Shown here in pieces: positions 1-9,546 of a stretch of DNA of 64,000 bases. The number at the start of each line of letters is the position of its first letter. Position 1 is the first letter of the stretch. The DNA is from Straminergon stramineum (lineage: Eukaryota; Streptophyta; Bryopsida; Hypnales; Calliergonaceae): positions 15,007,350 to 15,071,349 of the forward strand of contig OY987271.1 in NCBI GenBank assembly GCA_963920665.1, read 5' to 3'. Under the pieces are notes generated by a model. It saw only the letters and a list, made by a program, of their open reading frames with translations, had not been told where the DNA came from and did no database searches. Made by a program: the position numbers and the translations under genes.

Positions 1-524
1 CAAAATATGAATTTACCAGGAATTTTCTGAAGTGTTCTACTCAAAAGAGTCTCTAGACTACTCCAAATTAAACCAACATAAAGTGTATCTATAATGCTTA
101 CCTTATTCACCTAAAGCATCTACGGTATTTCCTAATGTAGAGGGTATAAATAAGTCACTTCCTTCAATGAATTTTTACTTTGAAAAATTGGAAGTTCTTT
201 TTGAAGTCACTGATAATTTCATGATTATCACCTAAAACATCGATTGTAGTCTAAATCTTGTTTAGTGACCCCCCTTATCATGGGATCATTTTCTAGGTGT
301 TCATCATGGGGCTTTTAACCTTGATAAGTTGTTCTACCTCATATAATATGAATGTGCTGTCATTGTTGAGGCACATAATTATACTTTTTGGTCAAATATA
401 TGATGCAAATATCTATTAAGGATGGATTGTCATTGATGTAGTACAAACACTTTTTTTAGCAAATTTATAATAGAATTGTCTACCATAAATGTATTATACA
501 ATTTTTTGGCATCAATAGTGTGTA

Positions 525-530
<6 letters not shown>

Positions 531-583
<53 letters not shown>
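531..583. repeat. (TA)n microsatellite
   Basis: An uninterrupted run of about 26 TA dinucleotides, visible directly in the sequence. It lies in AT-rich spacer with no gene nearby and is likely polymorphic in length. Confidence 0.97.
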
Positions 584-588
<5 letters not shown>

Positions 589-1582
589 TTAAAATAATGT
601 GACATGCCATTATAGGACTTCAATTACTATGTTTTCTAATTCCAAAAACTATGAGGATTTGGGTACCAATAGAAACCAACTCCTCAATATAGAAATAAAA
701 AAAATTAGTATTTTACAAAACCAATAGTTCACAATAAAGTCTTGAAGTTTCAAAAATTGCAAAATTGTTAATTTGTGACTACATTTTTGAATCGGAGTAC
801 TCATAGTTTGAAAACACCCTAATATAAATATAGATTCTTTGTCTTACTTATGTTTGTGTAATTTAAACTCTTAAAGACTAGGGTGTAGTCTGAATTTCCA
901 AAATTGTAAAGCTATGTTTTAAAATGCAACTACAAATAATAATTTAATGGTTATTCTCAAACGATAGTTGTAAAATATGATCTACAAATCATATCCATAT
1001 ACTTAAATCAACTAGTACATAAATTATTAGTTTTGAATCAAATTTGAAGACAAAAATTGAAAATCCTTAGAAAATTGATTGCAAATTGAATATTTGGGAT
1101 TTCCACAAAAATTACTTTAAATTCAAAATGATAAGATCTAATCATAGTAATTTTTGACAAATTTATTTTAATTTTTTATTCAAATTGTTCTTAAAGGGTC
1201 CTATTTTGAATTGAAAAGTTATTTCTTGAGGCTAAACCTACTAGTAACCTTTGAATTATAGAACATCTCAAAAGCAAAGTTTTCACAATCTATACTATAC
1301 AATACCTAAGGAACTAATACAAGAATCCTCAAAAAACTTGATGGATAAAAGATGCATTTTTTAGTATTAGAGATGCTTGTGTATTCATTTGTTGTTTGAA
1401 ATTTGAAAATCTAGCCTTTAAGGGTTTAAGAAGCAATCATTGAATACAAGGAAACCATCATATCTTGAAATTCCTCTAACATAAATTTTTGGATTTGCAA
1501 GAAATCCTATAAGCAAAGAAACTACAAAAAAAAAATCAACTTCAAATCTCCAAAGAATCTAGTCTAAAAGGAAAAGAACCTA

Positions 1583-1727
1583 CATTAGTAGAAAGGGGGT
1601 TTTTTGGACACCAAGGAATAGGGTCCAAGTCCTATATTAGCTAGGTGCCAATACAAGCCTCCAACAACATGCTCTAATAGTATTCATTGGTGCCTAAAGC
1701 CCATACTTCTACTAGTGTTGATTATAA
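1583..1727. mobile_element. CACTA-like MITE
   Basis: A 145-bp segment bounded by imperfect inverted repeats. The left end reads CATTAGTAGAAAGGGGG; the right end, reverse-complemented, reads CACTAGTAGAAGTATGGGC. Similarity continues inward (GGACACCAAGGAATA against GGCACCAATGAATA). CACTAGTAGAA termini are typical of plant CACTA (EnSpm) elements. No clear 3-bp target duplication is left, and there is no coding capacity. The assignment rests on the termini alone. Confidence 0.6.
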
Positions 1728-2127
1728 AAAATATTGGCATCATAAAAGGAAACTAATTTGATTGAAAAAAAAAGACACTATTTTACACAAAAAATTCCAA
1801 ATTCATGAAAGGATCAAAAACTTCTTTCAGAATAAAAAAAGAAAAACTTGCATTTTGAAAGGAAATAAACCTACCCACAGAGAGGAAAAGAACCCATCTT
1901 AAGAAAGAAAAGAACCTAGCTTTCAAAAAATAAAGAATTTGCCCTCAGAAAATTAAAAAATCCACCATGAAAAGAATTGCTCTCAAACAAGAAAATAATT
2001 CATACTCAAAAAGAAAAGAACTTAACTATAGAGAGGAGATTAGATCTCACAAAAGGAAGGTAACATATAAAGGAAAAAAATATCGCCCCCATAATGGACA
2101 TGAACATGGCTTTAGAAAAGAGAACCT

Positions 2128-2637
2128 AAGAACATTGTCCACCATTCCCCCTAAACACGGCTGGGAATGGGGTGGTCTAGGCTTTGCTCTTCCTAGGTGT
2201 CTTCTGTGCTCCACTCATCCCCGCCCTCAAGACAAGCCAAAATAAGTCAATCTAAAAGTATTAATGGCTTGGCAAACCAAGGAGCCAATCAACATGCCAA
2301 TTAATTAAAAAAATACAAGATATGATGTGTTATGGCCCATAAATCAAGAAACTGACAAGATCGTTCAACAAACTAAGAAGGATGGCAGGGATGGTATCCT
2401 ATTGTTTGTCAAGAGACTTTTGGAGTGACCGGTCTCTTTTCGTCCCTAGTCAGGTCCTCATCATTCAACAAACTAAGAAGGATGGTAGGGACAGTGTCCT
2501 ATTGTTTGCCGAGAGACTTTTGGAGTGACCGGTCTCTTTTTGTCCCTAGTCGGGTCCGCAGTGGGGCATGTATTGGAGACTGGCCATGCCCTCAACTAGG
2601 CCGGGGAACTTCCCAGTGAATGTGTGGCAATGTATTA
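2128..2637 (+). mobile_element. Dispersed repeat, copy 1 (PIF/Harbinger-like non-autonomous element)
   Basis: This segment matches, in inverted orientation, the element at 52903-53606. Shared blocks include TATTAATGGCTTGGCAAACC (near 2259) and GAGACTTTTGGAGTGACCGG (near 2514). The outer ends (TAAGAACATTGTCCACCATT on the left, GAATGTGTGGCAATGTATTA on the right) are degenerate versions of the terminal inverted repeats of the other copy. A 100-bp internal block is tandemly duplicated. Without the 270-bp nested insertion present in the other copy, this copy is about 510 bp. It is non-coding. Confidence 0.65.
2363..2562 (+). repeat. Two tandem 100-bp units
   Basis: Two direct copies, 2363-2462 and 2463-2562, each beginning TTCAACAAACTAAGAAGGAT after one base and ending in TCCCTAGTCxGGTCC. 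They differ at a handful of positions. The duplication lies inside the dispersed repeat. The copy near 53.3 kb has only one unit, so it arose after the two copies diverged or was lost there. Confidence 0.93.
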
Positions 2638-3189
2638 ACCTTACTAAAGGAAACAAATTTAACCTCTGCCAAATAAGCAACTATGGTACGAGAAGCTCTA
2701 ACCCCAAAGCTCTAAATTGTAACTATAACCATATCAAGAACCGTGGAACTAGAATGGTGATGAAGGAATAGTGTCTTTCTTTTCATTACTTCATAATCTT
2801 TAAGGTGGCTCAATTTTCTAGTGAGATAACTACCGTACTCAAACTTCCTCACAGTAAGAAAAGCTTCTGTTGCAAAGCCTCTTCCCCTGCGGTCCAAAGC
2901 CAATTACGAACCTGCCCTTGAAATGGAAAAGAACCTGACCACATAAAGATAAGCAAATTGCCTCCGAAAGAAAAGAAAATGTAAGGAAAGTAATGGAAAA
3001 GAAAAGGAAATGAAAAAGGAAAGAAGAAGGAAAAGGAAGAGAGTGTTGAGAAAGCCTTGGAGGCTTGGACGCAGACAAGGCAGTGAATCTTGAAGTGGCT
3101 CAAGCCGTCGGCATCGCCATCATATCGCGGCCACTTCGCAACAAAGTGTCCGTCTTGTCTCGTCTCTCCCCGTAACGCCAATTACCACA
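2638..3189. other. Spacer upstream of the NRPD2 leader
   Basis: Non-coding. It is purine-rich between 2920 and 3060 (GA and AAG runs), then becomes GC-richer towards 3110-3190, where the transcribed leader of the next gene probably begins. The minus-strand open frames here are phenylalanine/serine-rich products of the reversed purine tract. Confidence 0.55.
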
Positions 3190-4049
3190 ACTCTCTCGAT
3201 CTCTCGCTCTCTGCATTGATGGAGCGCCCCCCACCCACATTTCTTCTTGCGCCATCTCCAAGTCTCTCCATCTCCAGCCATGGCCCCCCTTGAGCATCTC
3301 TTGCGCTTCTCCTAACATGGCTTCATCCCAGCAGTAACGTTCCCACACCACTTGCGCTCTCTTGGAGACGATTTCGACATGATTTGCTGACCGTGAGGGA
3401 GCTTGGACGCACCTTCTTGCAGGGGTGAGCATGTTCTTGAGCTCATTGGGGTGGGTTTTTTGCATTTGGTGGTGGAATTTAGGTGTTCTCGCTCTTGGTT
3501 CTTGGGCTATGGCGATCGTGGGGGAGGGAGCTTGGGTTTGGTTTCGTTCTTGGGAGTTTAATTTTCATGTCGAAGTTTTGTGGTGGTGGAGTAATGCAGT
3601 TGATTAATGTTGAAAATTTTGTTTTTGATCGAGTTCGGGAGAATGAGGGCGTTCGTGTTGTCTTTACTGTGAGGTTTTTGTTGAGTTAATTGGTTGAGTG
3701 ATTGTATTCAAGCTTGTTGAGGTGGTGTGTCAGAACGTGTGGAAATGATTTTCAGGGTTTTTCGTTCAGGAGACTCGCCTTTTGATTTTGTTTTGGAGTT
3801 GTGGTATCTTTTTACCGTAATTGTTTGATGTCTGTTTTTTGGTATGTTTGACCTATCTTGCTTTGCATTCAAGATAGATATTGTGCATTGCAAATGTAGA
3901 GGTTAATATGGACGTGTAGAAACCCCTTTTACATTTACTCTACATTCTGTTGCAATAGTGTGTTGTAGTATCCTTGTAGCTTCCCCTCAGGCTTTACCTA
4001 TTCAAGACAGCAACTGATGAATTTTGTTCTGTTTTATGGCAGACTCCAA
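3190..4049 (+). promoter_or_regulatory. NRPD2 5' leader with a probable 5'UTR intron
   Basis: A pyrimidine- and GC-richer stretch at about 3180-3424 is followed by a good donor (CAGGG/GTGAGC, intron from about 3425). A T-rich intron-like sequence runs to an acceptor (TTTTATGGCAG) ending at 4042. That acceptor lies seven bases before the start codon, so the upstream in-frame ATG at 4017 would be spliced out. This is why the start at 4050 was chosen. The transcription start was not resolved. Confidence 0.55.
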
Positions 4050-4202
4050 ATGGAAGATTTCGACGGTTTAGAGGATGAGTTACTGCGTGCCAGATCCCCC
4101 CTGGAGGACTTCGAAGTGATCGAGGGCGATCTCGGCCGTCCTTTGTCCCCCATGGAAGATTTCGAAGTTTTAGAGCATGAGCTCCCACCTCCAATGGCTC
4201 CT
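4050..4202 (+). repeat. Three in-frame 51-bp repeats in NRPD2 exon 1
   Basis: Units 4050-4100, 4101-4151 and 4152-4202 encode MEDFDGLEDELLRARSP, LEDFEVIEGDLGRPLSP and MEDFEVLEHELPPPMAP. A partial fourth (LPETLEDD) follows. Each unit is strongly acidic and ends in a Ser/Ala-Pro pair. The repeats precede the conserved polymerase region, which starts near AKMFFEHRSLVENQLHSFNE. Confidence 0.95.
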
Positions 4203-7200
4203 CTACCTGAAACGCTGGAAGATGATATACCTGCACCCACGGCCGTCGATGATGCGGATCCCATGGCCGTAGACAATTCCTACTTTCCACCAGAGCAGAC
4301 AGTCTTCAACGAGGAGCAGACCAACCGAAAGAAGAAAATGAGCGCGAAGGAAGAAGACGAGGCCCGCTGGGCTGTGGCGAAGATGTTCTTTGAGCACCGA
4401 AGCCTTGTGGAGAATCAGCTGCACAGCTTCAACGAGTTTCTGGACACTGGAATCCATCGAATGTTCAGAGAGTCCACACCGATCGAGGTCGCTCCTGATC
4501 ATAGTCCGGCTTCGTTGAGAATCTGTGGGTTTCCTAGACAAGCTCGGTTTTGGTTCGGTGCGGTGAGTTTTAAAGAACCGTTTGTATATAAAGATGATTC
4601 TAAAACGGACACTCGAATACTGTATCCAAGAGAAGCACGCCTTCGAAACATGACATACTCAGCGCCAATATATCTTGACATAAACTTAGAGGTAAACAAA
4701 TGCTACCTCCTCTTGTTTTATTGCATACTCAAACCTCTTTAATCTTATCACCCAAGGTGTCAACTTGTTGTCTATGAATGTTTAACAAGTGTGCTACAGT
4801 GTACGGTAGAGTGGCAGGTGTGCAGGATTTTTCTGAATTGTCATTTTAGAGGTCGCGATAATGAGGTTTGGGTACAATACTGCGGGTTTTATTTACATGT
4901 TAGAGGTATCTCATGTGCTGGTCTTTTCTTCAATTTTGATGTCGGGGTTGGTTTGAAATGGCTGAGAACTAAGGTGGGATATGTGCGTGGCAGGTTTTCA
5001 CAAACAAATTATCAGAGAAGGGGAAGGTAGCGGAGAAAATGGTATTGCAGGAAATGCGCGAGACTGTCTGCATAGGTAAAGTACCAATCATGGTCAAGAG
5101 CAAGCTATGTAACCTTCATGGGTTAACGGATACGACATTAAGAAGCCAGAGAGGAGACTGCGATTTTGATATTGGGGGCTACTTCATCGTGAAAGGCTCC
5201 GAGAAGGTGCGGAATACACAAACCCGGATGAGTTTACCCTGAAAAGACCATGGTTTCGAAGTGACCAATTCGATTGATCATGTTGTAAATAATCATTAAT
5301 TTCAGACGGGGCAAATTTTATATCACTGGAATCAGTGAAGATCATCGCTTTTTGTTGGTCAATAAACTAAATAAATTGGACAAACGAAAGTCTCCAAATG
5401 ACCTACTCAAAACTGCGTAATAAATGAATGCGAGACCCAATATGGACTCTTCGTCATTTAGGGGTTAAACAGTAGGTGGCATTAGAGGTTTATTGTACTG
5501 GAACGAGAATGGTCCTAAGGATGTCACGAATAAACGCAGGTATTGATAGCCCAGGAGGAGAAATGTGACGAGCGAGTTTATGTGCAATATGTAAAGAAGT
5601 CCAACACGTGGCTAGCGACGTGTGCTCCCTCGCACAAGGGATTCTACGACTACCGTAGCAAGTTTCCCGTGAGGCTGGCCAGTGACAAGAACTTGCCGAC
5701 GCTCAACATGAGCCTCCCTCGTGTGACGGATCCCGTTCCTGTGGTGATTGTCATAAGGGCCTTGGGTTTCTCCACAGACAAGGACTTCATGGAGATCGTC
5801 TGCTACGATTTGAATGACTTGCATTTCATTGAGCTTCTTCGACCCTCCGTTTTAGCTGCGGACGAATGCATGGTGAAGTTCCTGCGCTCCAAGAACAAAG
5901 CTTCCACGACTGCAATGCAAGCTGCGCGGTTACAGCAGAATGCCTTGGCTTACATTGGGGCCAAGACGAGAAAGAACGAGAAGATGGATGAGGAAGCTGG
6001 CAGGGACGTGCTTAGCCTTATGTTCCAGCACCTTGGGGAGGGTCGCAGGCAGAAGGCTTACTTTCTGGGATACATGATTCGGCAAGTGTGTTTGGCACGG
6101 TTGGGTAGACGCGCTCCGACTGACAGGGAGCACTACAAGAACAAGCGCTTGGATCTTGCCGGGCAGCTCTTGCGGCACCAGTTCCGAGCTGCAATGGCAC
6201 ACCTCCAGCGGGACATCGCCAAGCAGATACAGAAGCATCTCGGCAAAGATGAAGAGCTGGGCGCGATCAAGACCTTTGTGCAGGAGGCGATAGTCACCAG
6301 GAACCTGCAGTCGGCTTTCACTCTGGGGAACTGGAACACGAGTGAAGGTCATCGCAGCTCTGGTGTGGTCGGCGATCTCAAGAGGGGAAACACGATTGCG
6401 ATGATATCGCACATTCGACAGCTGCGGTTGAATCTGCCCCCCAAGACCAGACCCACTGAGTCTGCGCGACATCCGTAAGTTTTTGCCACATAATTGCTGC
6501 AATTTTTTTAACTTGTGATACAATTTTTGTTTTATCATTAATTTATGGTGATTCAACTATTGGGATGTATTATTAATGCTGAAATTAGTCATCTGTGGGT
6601 GTATGCAGGAACTTCTCTTACTGGGCTAGAGTGTGCCCCGTGCAGACAGCTGATGGAGATGACTGTGGACTGGTGAAGAACATTTCCCTCACAGGGATTC
6701 TAAGTTCAAGCACGGATGAGGGACCAGTGATGAATATTCTCTTGGAGCATGGTATGCGTTACTTGGAGGAGATCGTTCCGTCTACTTTGGAGTGGGTTGA
6801 CAAGGTTTTTGTCAATGGGAAGTGGGTTGGCACTTTGGATCAGTCCCAGGAAGTGGTGGATGTCCTTAGAGCACTTCGACAGAAGGGAGCCATCTTCGAG
6901 GAGGTGGAGACTCTTTGCAACCGAATCAGCTCATATCTCAAGAATTTTTCCTCCTGTTTTTGCCAATATTGTTTGTTTAACCCCTAAAGGACCAAGGATT
7001 CATGGCTTGAAACTGATCTCTTTCATTGATCGTATTGTGCAAAATCAGTAATTCTGATGGGGCAAATTTTATATCACCTCCATCAATTTAGAAGTTTGCA
7101 TGTGTTGGTGAAAAAATCAACCCAATTGGACGAAAGAAAATCCCTGTTTGACCTACTCTTTACTGCTTAAAGATAATGAGATTCAATTTGGTTCAGATGA

Positions 7201-9546
7201 GCAGGCTCTGCAGATTGCTGCAGCGCATATGTTCCTGTAACATGCTAACAAGAGGTTGTGTTCATGCAGACGGAAATTGTGAAAGATGATCAGCAAAAAG
7301 AGGTCCGTATCTACACGGATGCAGGTCGGATCTTGCGACCACTACTCGTGGTGCAAAACCAGCATCTGGTGCTGTCCAAGCGACATCTTAAGAGGATGAA
7401 TACACTTTTGAGATCGACGATGTCGGCGAAGGAGTGCTGGCAGACGTTACTTGCAGACGGTGTTGTAGAGTATCTTGGAGTCGAGGAGGAGGAACGAACC
7501 GTGGTTGCATTGCGATCTGATGACTTGGCTAAGGCCCGAGATTGTGAAGGTGCTCCAGTTTACTCGCACTGTGAGATTGATCAATCGTACTTGATGGGAC
7601 TGGGTGCCTCTACAATTCCGTTCTTGGAACATAACCAGGCCTCGAGAAACCTGTTTCAATCCGACAAGCACTGCAAACAGGCTATTGGCTTGTATACTAC
7701 AAACTTCCTTTCCAGATATGATGCATCTGCGAGTCATTTGTTTTACCCGCAGAAGCCACTGGTGACCACTCGCGCTACCAGTATTTTGGAAAAGCCGGAG
7801 CTCTATAGCGGCCAGTCGGCCATTGTAGCTATTTTAAGCTATGGTTACAATCAAGAAGACTCCATCGTCATGAACCAGGCCTCTGTTGATCGTGGTCTTT
7901 TCAGGTCGGTAATTCTCAACTTCAAAATGTTGCATCTCAGCTACTAATTTAATTTCGATTGTAAGTTCTTCTAGAGTTTGATAGTCTGCATTCACATCTC
8001 GTCCTCTTTTGTCTCTTCTGAAACTTTCCGCTCATTGTTTGATGCATTAGAATCAGAGAGCGACAAAATTGGCAGATATCTCACTTTTGAGGCATTTTGG
8101 GTGGCAGATCTGCGCATTTCAAAATGGTCAGAGGCGAAGAGAGGAAAAACATACAGGAGAAGTTTTCCAAGCCAAGCACTTTGGATGTACGAGGGTGGTA
8201 CAACAAGAGCCTGGACAAAGTAGAAGACGATGGGTTTCCTTATGTAGGGGAGAAGCTTGTGAAAGGCGACATTGTAATTGGAAAGGTAACTGCAGAAGCA
8301 GGCAATCCCAGGCAGGTGGATAATAGTACTCACCTCAAGATCCATCAGAAGGGGCACGTTGATCAAGTAATGCTCACCACTGAGGAGGATGGGCATCGGA
8401 TAGCAAAAGTTCGGCTTCGAGTGACCCGAGCTCCACAGGCAGGGGACAAGTTTTCAAGCATGCATGGGCAGAAGGGAGTCATTGGGGCTATTTTCCCTCA
8501 GGAGGACTTGCCTTTTACACAGCAGGGGGTCGTGCCAGATATCATTATGAATCCTCATGCTCTTCCAAGCAGACAAACCGTGGGTCAGATACTGGAGTGC
8601 TTGATGGGCAAGGCCATAGCTGCCAGTGGGACGCGCCGCTTTGCAACGCCTTTCTCTGGAGTTGACAACGCCGATTCTATTACTAACTACCTGCACGAGT
8701 AAGTTTTCATTCATCACAAATGAACTTCTCCATTGAGATTGTCAAAATTTCTCAATGTTAGCATTTTTTAAGTTAACATCAAGTCGCCATTAACTTGACA
8801 TTGAATTGGTGTCATCTTAATATTGATGTATTGGATTCACATGACCTTCCGTTATTGACTCTGAATCTAATCGGGAAATCTTTTGAGATGATTTCATTCA
8901 TTCATGATTCTACAGCTAATTATGGTTTCATGCACTTAACCATTTGAAGTATTTTGCTGGTGAATATCATGCAAGATTGTCGTCCTTTTGATCGACCTCT
9001 TCTATTTTAGAAATTCTAATGTGATTTGCTTTCATTCTGAGCCCTCTGTTTGTTGTTTGTGTCAGAGCAAAGCTCTCCAGAAGTGGCTGCGAATTGATGT
9101 GCAATGGGACAACAGGCCTGAAACTGAAAGCTCTAGTGACCATCGGCCCCACGTTTTACCAAAGACTGGAGCACATGGCGGAGGACAAAATCAAGTACCG
9201 AGGCAACACAGGGCCCGTCAACTTGCTCACAAGACAACCTGTGAAAGACCGAAACTGTCTTGGTGGGTTGAAGTTCGGAGAGATGGAGCGGGATTGTATG
9301 CTCGGACATGGAGCCTCGGCGACTTTACGGGAGAGGTACTTCCTGCTGAGCGATCCTTACAAGATGAACATTTGTCAAGCTTGCAGAAGACCTGCAACCA
9401 TGGACACCTCTCGCATTCCCAAGTGCCAGTTTTGCAAGACGGGCAAGCACGTCGTCCAGGTTCAGATCCCATACGCTTGTAAGTTGCTGTGGCAGGAACT
9501 CCTCAGCATGGGGATTGTTATCTACATGGACACCAAGGAATGTTAG
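4050..9546 (+). CDS. NRPD2: DNA-directed RNA polymerase IV/V second-largest subunit (NRPD2/NRPE2)
   Basis: This is the RPB2-like catalytic subunit shared by plant polymerases IV and V, which act in the nucleus in 24-nt siRNA production and RNA-directed DNA methylation. Coding exons are 4050-4691, 4994-5206, 5540-6474, 6609-6903, 7270-7904, 8108-8698 and 9066-9546, giving about 1263 residues with no internal stop. Landmarks: DREHYKNKRLDLAG in the lobe region, DAGRILRPLLVV, the active-site signature GYNQEDSIVMN (about 886-896), FSSMHGQKGVIG, KFGEMERDC, a zinc-binding set of four cysteines (1207, 1210, 1224, 1227) and the terminus IPYACKLLWQELLSMGI. DAGR...RPLLVV and the ending favour NRPD2 over Pol II RPB2, which has DYGRCSRPL. 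The N-terminus carries three acidic 17-residue repeats. The exon 4 donor (GAG/GTGGAG) is weak but is the only GT that keeps frame. Two introns hold TTAA-flanked MITEs. Confidence 0.93.
5233..5468 (+). mobile_element. TTAA-flanked MITE, family D copy 1 (NRPD2 intron 2)
   Basis: The left end is TTAC-CCTGAAAAGACC; the right end is CATTTAGGGG-TTAA. The interior (GGGGCAAATTTTATATCAC and GACCTACTC blocks) matches the copy at 6977 and, more loosely, the one at 31328. It sits wholly within an intron. The ends agree with the piggyBac-like consensus TTAA-CCCCTAAAGGACC. Confidence 0.78.
6977..7196 (+). mobile_element. TTAA-flanked MITE, family D copy 2 (NRPD2 intron 4)
   Basis: The left end is intact: TTAA-CCCCTAAAGGACCAAGG, beginning 73 bases after the exon 4 donor. 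The interior matches the 5233 copy (GGGGCAAATTTTATATCACC, TTTGACCTACTC). The right terminus is eroded after about 7190 and lacks AGGGGTTAA. Confidence 0.75.

Larger units (their letters stand above)
1..2127. other. AT-rich intergenic spacer
   Basis: There is no credible coding region here. The stretch holds a TA microsatellite and a CACTA-like MITE (listed separately). Its right half is purine-rich, with the scattered degenerate motif GAAAAGAACCT near 1571, 1888, 1908, 2028 and again at 2930 beyond the next repeat. The 92-codon open frame at 1967-2245 runs into the dispersed repeat and is lysine-rich because the DNA is A-rich, so it is probably not a gene. Confidence 0.7.

Noticed and set aside
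1967..2245. 92-codon Lys/Arg-rich frame
   Set aside because: Its composition follows the A-rich DNA and the frame enters a dispersed repeat.
4017..4049. Upstream in-frame ATG giving an 11-residue longer NRPD2
   Set aside because: A good intron acceptor (TTTTATGGCAG) lies between it and the ATG at 4050, so it is most likely intronic.
5930..6556. 208-codon minus-strand frame
   Set aside because: It is the antisense shadow of NRPD2 exon 3, whose sense translation matches the polymerase family throughout.
4050..9546. RNA polymerase II RPB2 as an alternative identity
   Set aside because: DAGRILRPLLVV, the N-terminal SYN/SFNE-type region and the C-terminal QELLSMGI block fit NRPD2/NRPE2 better than RPB2.
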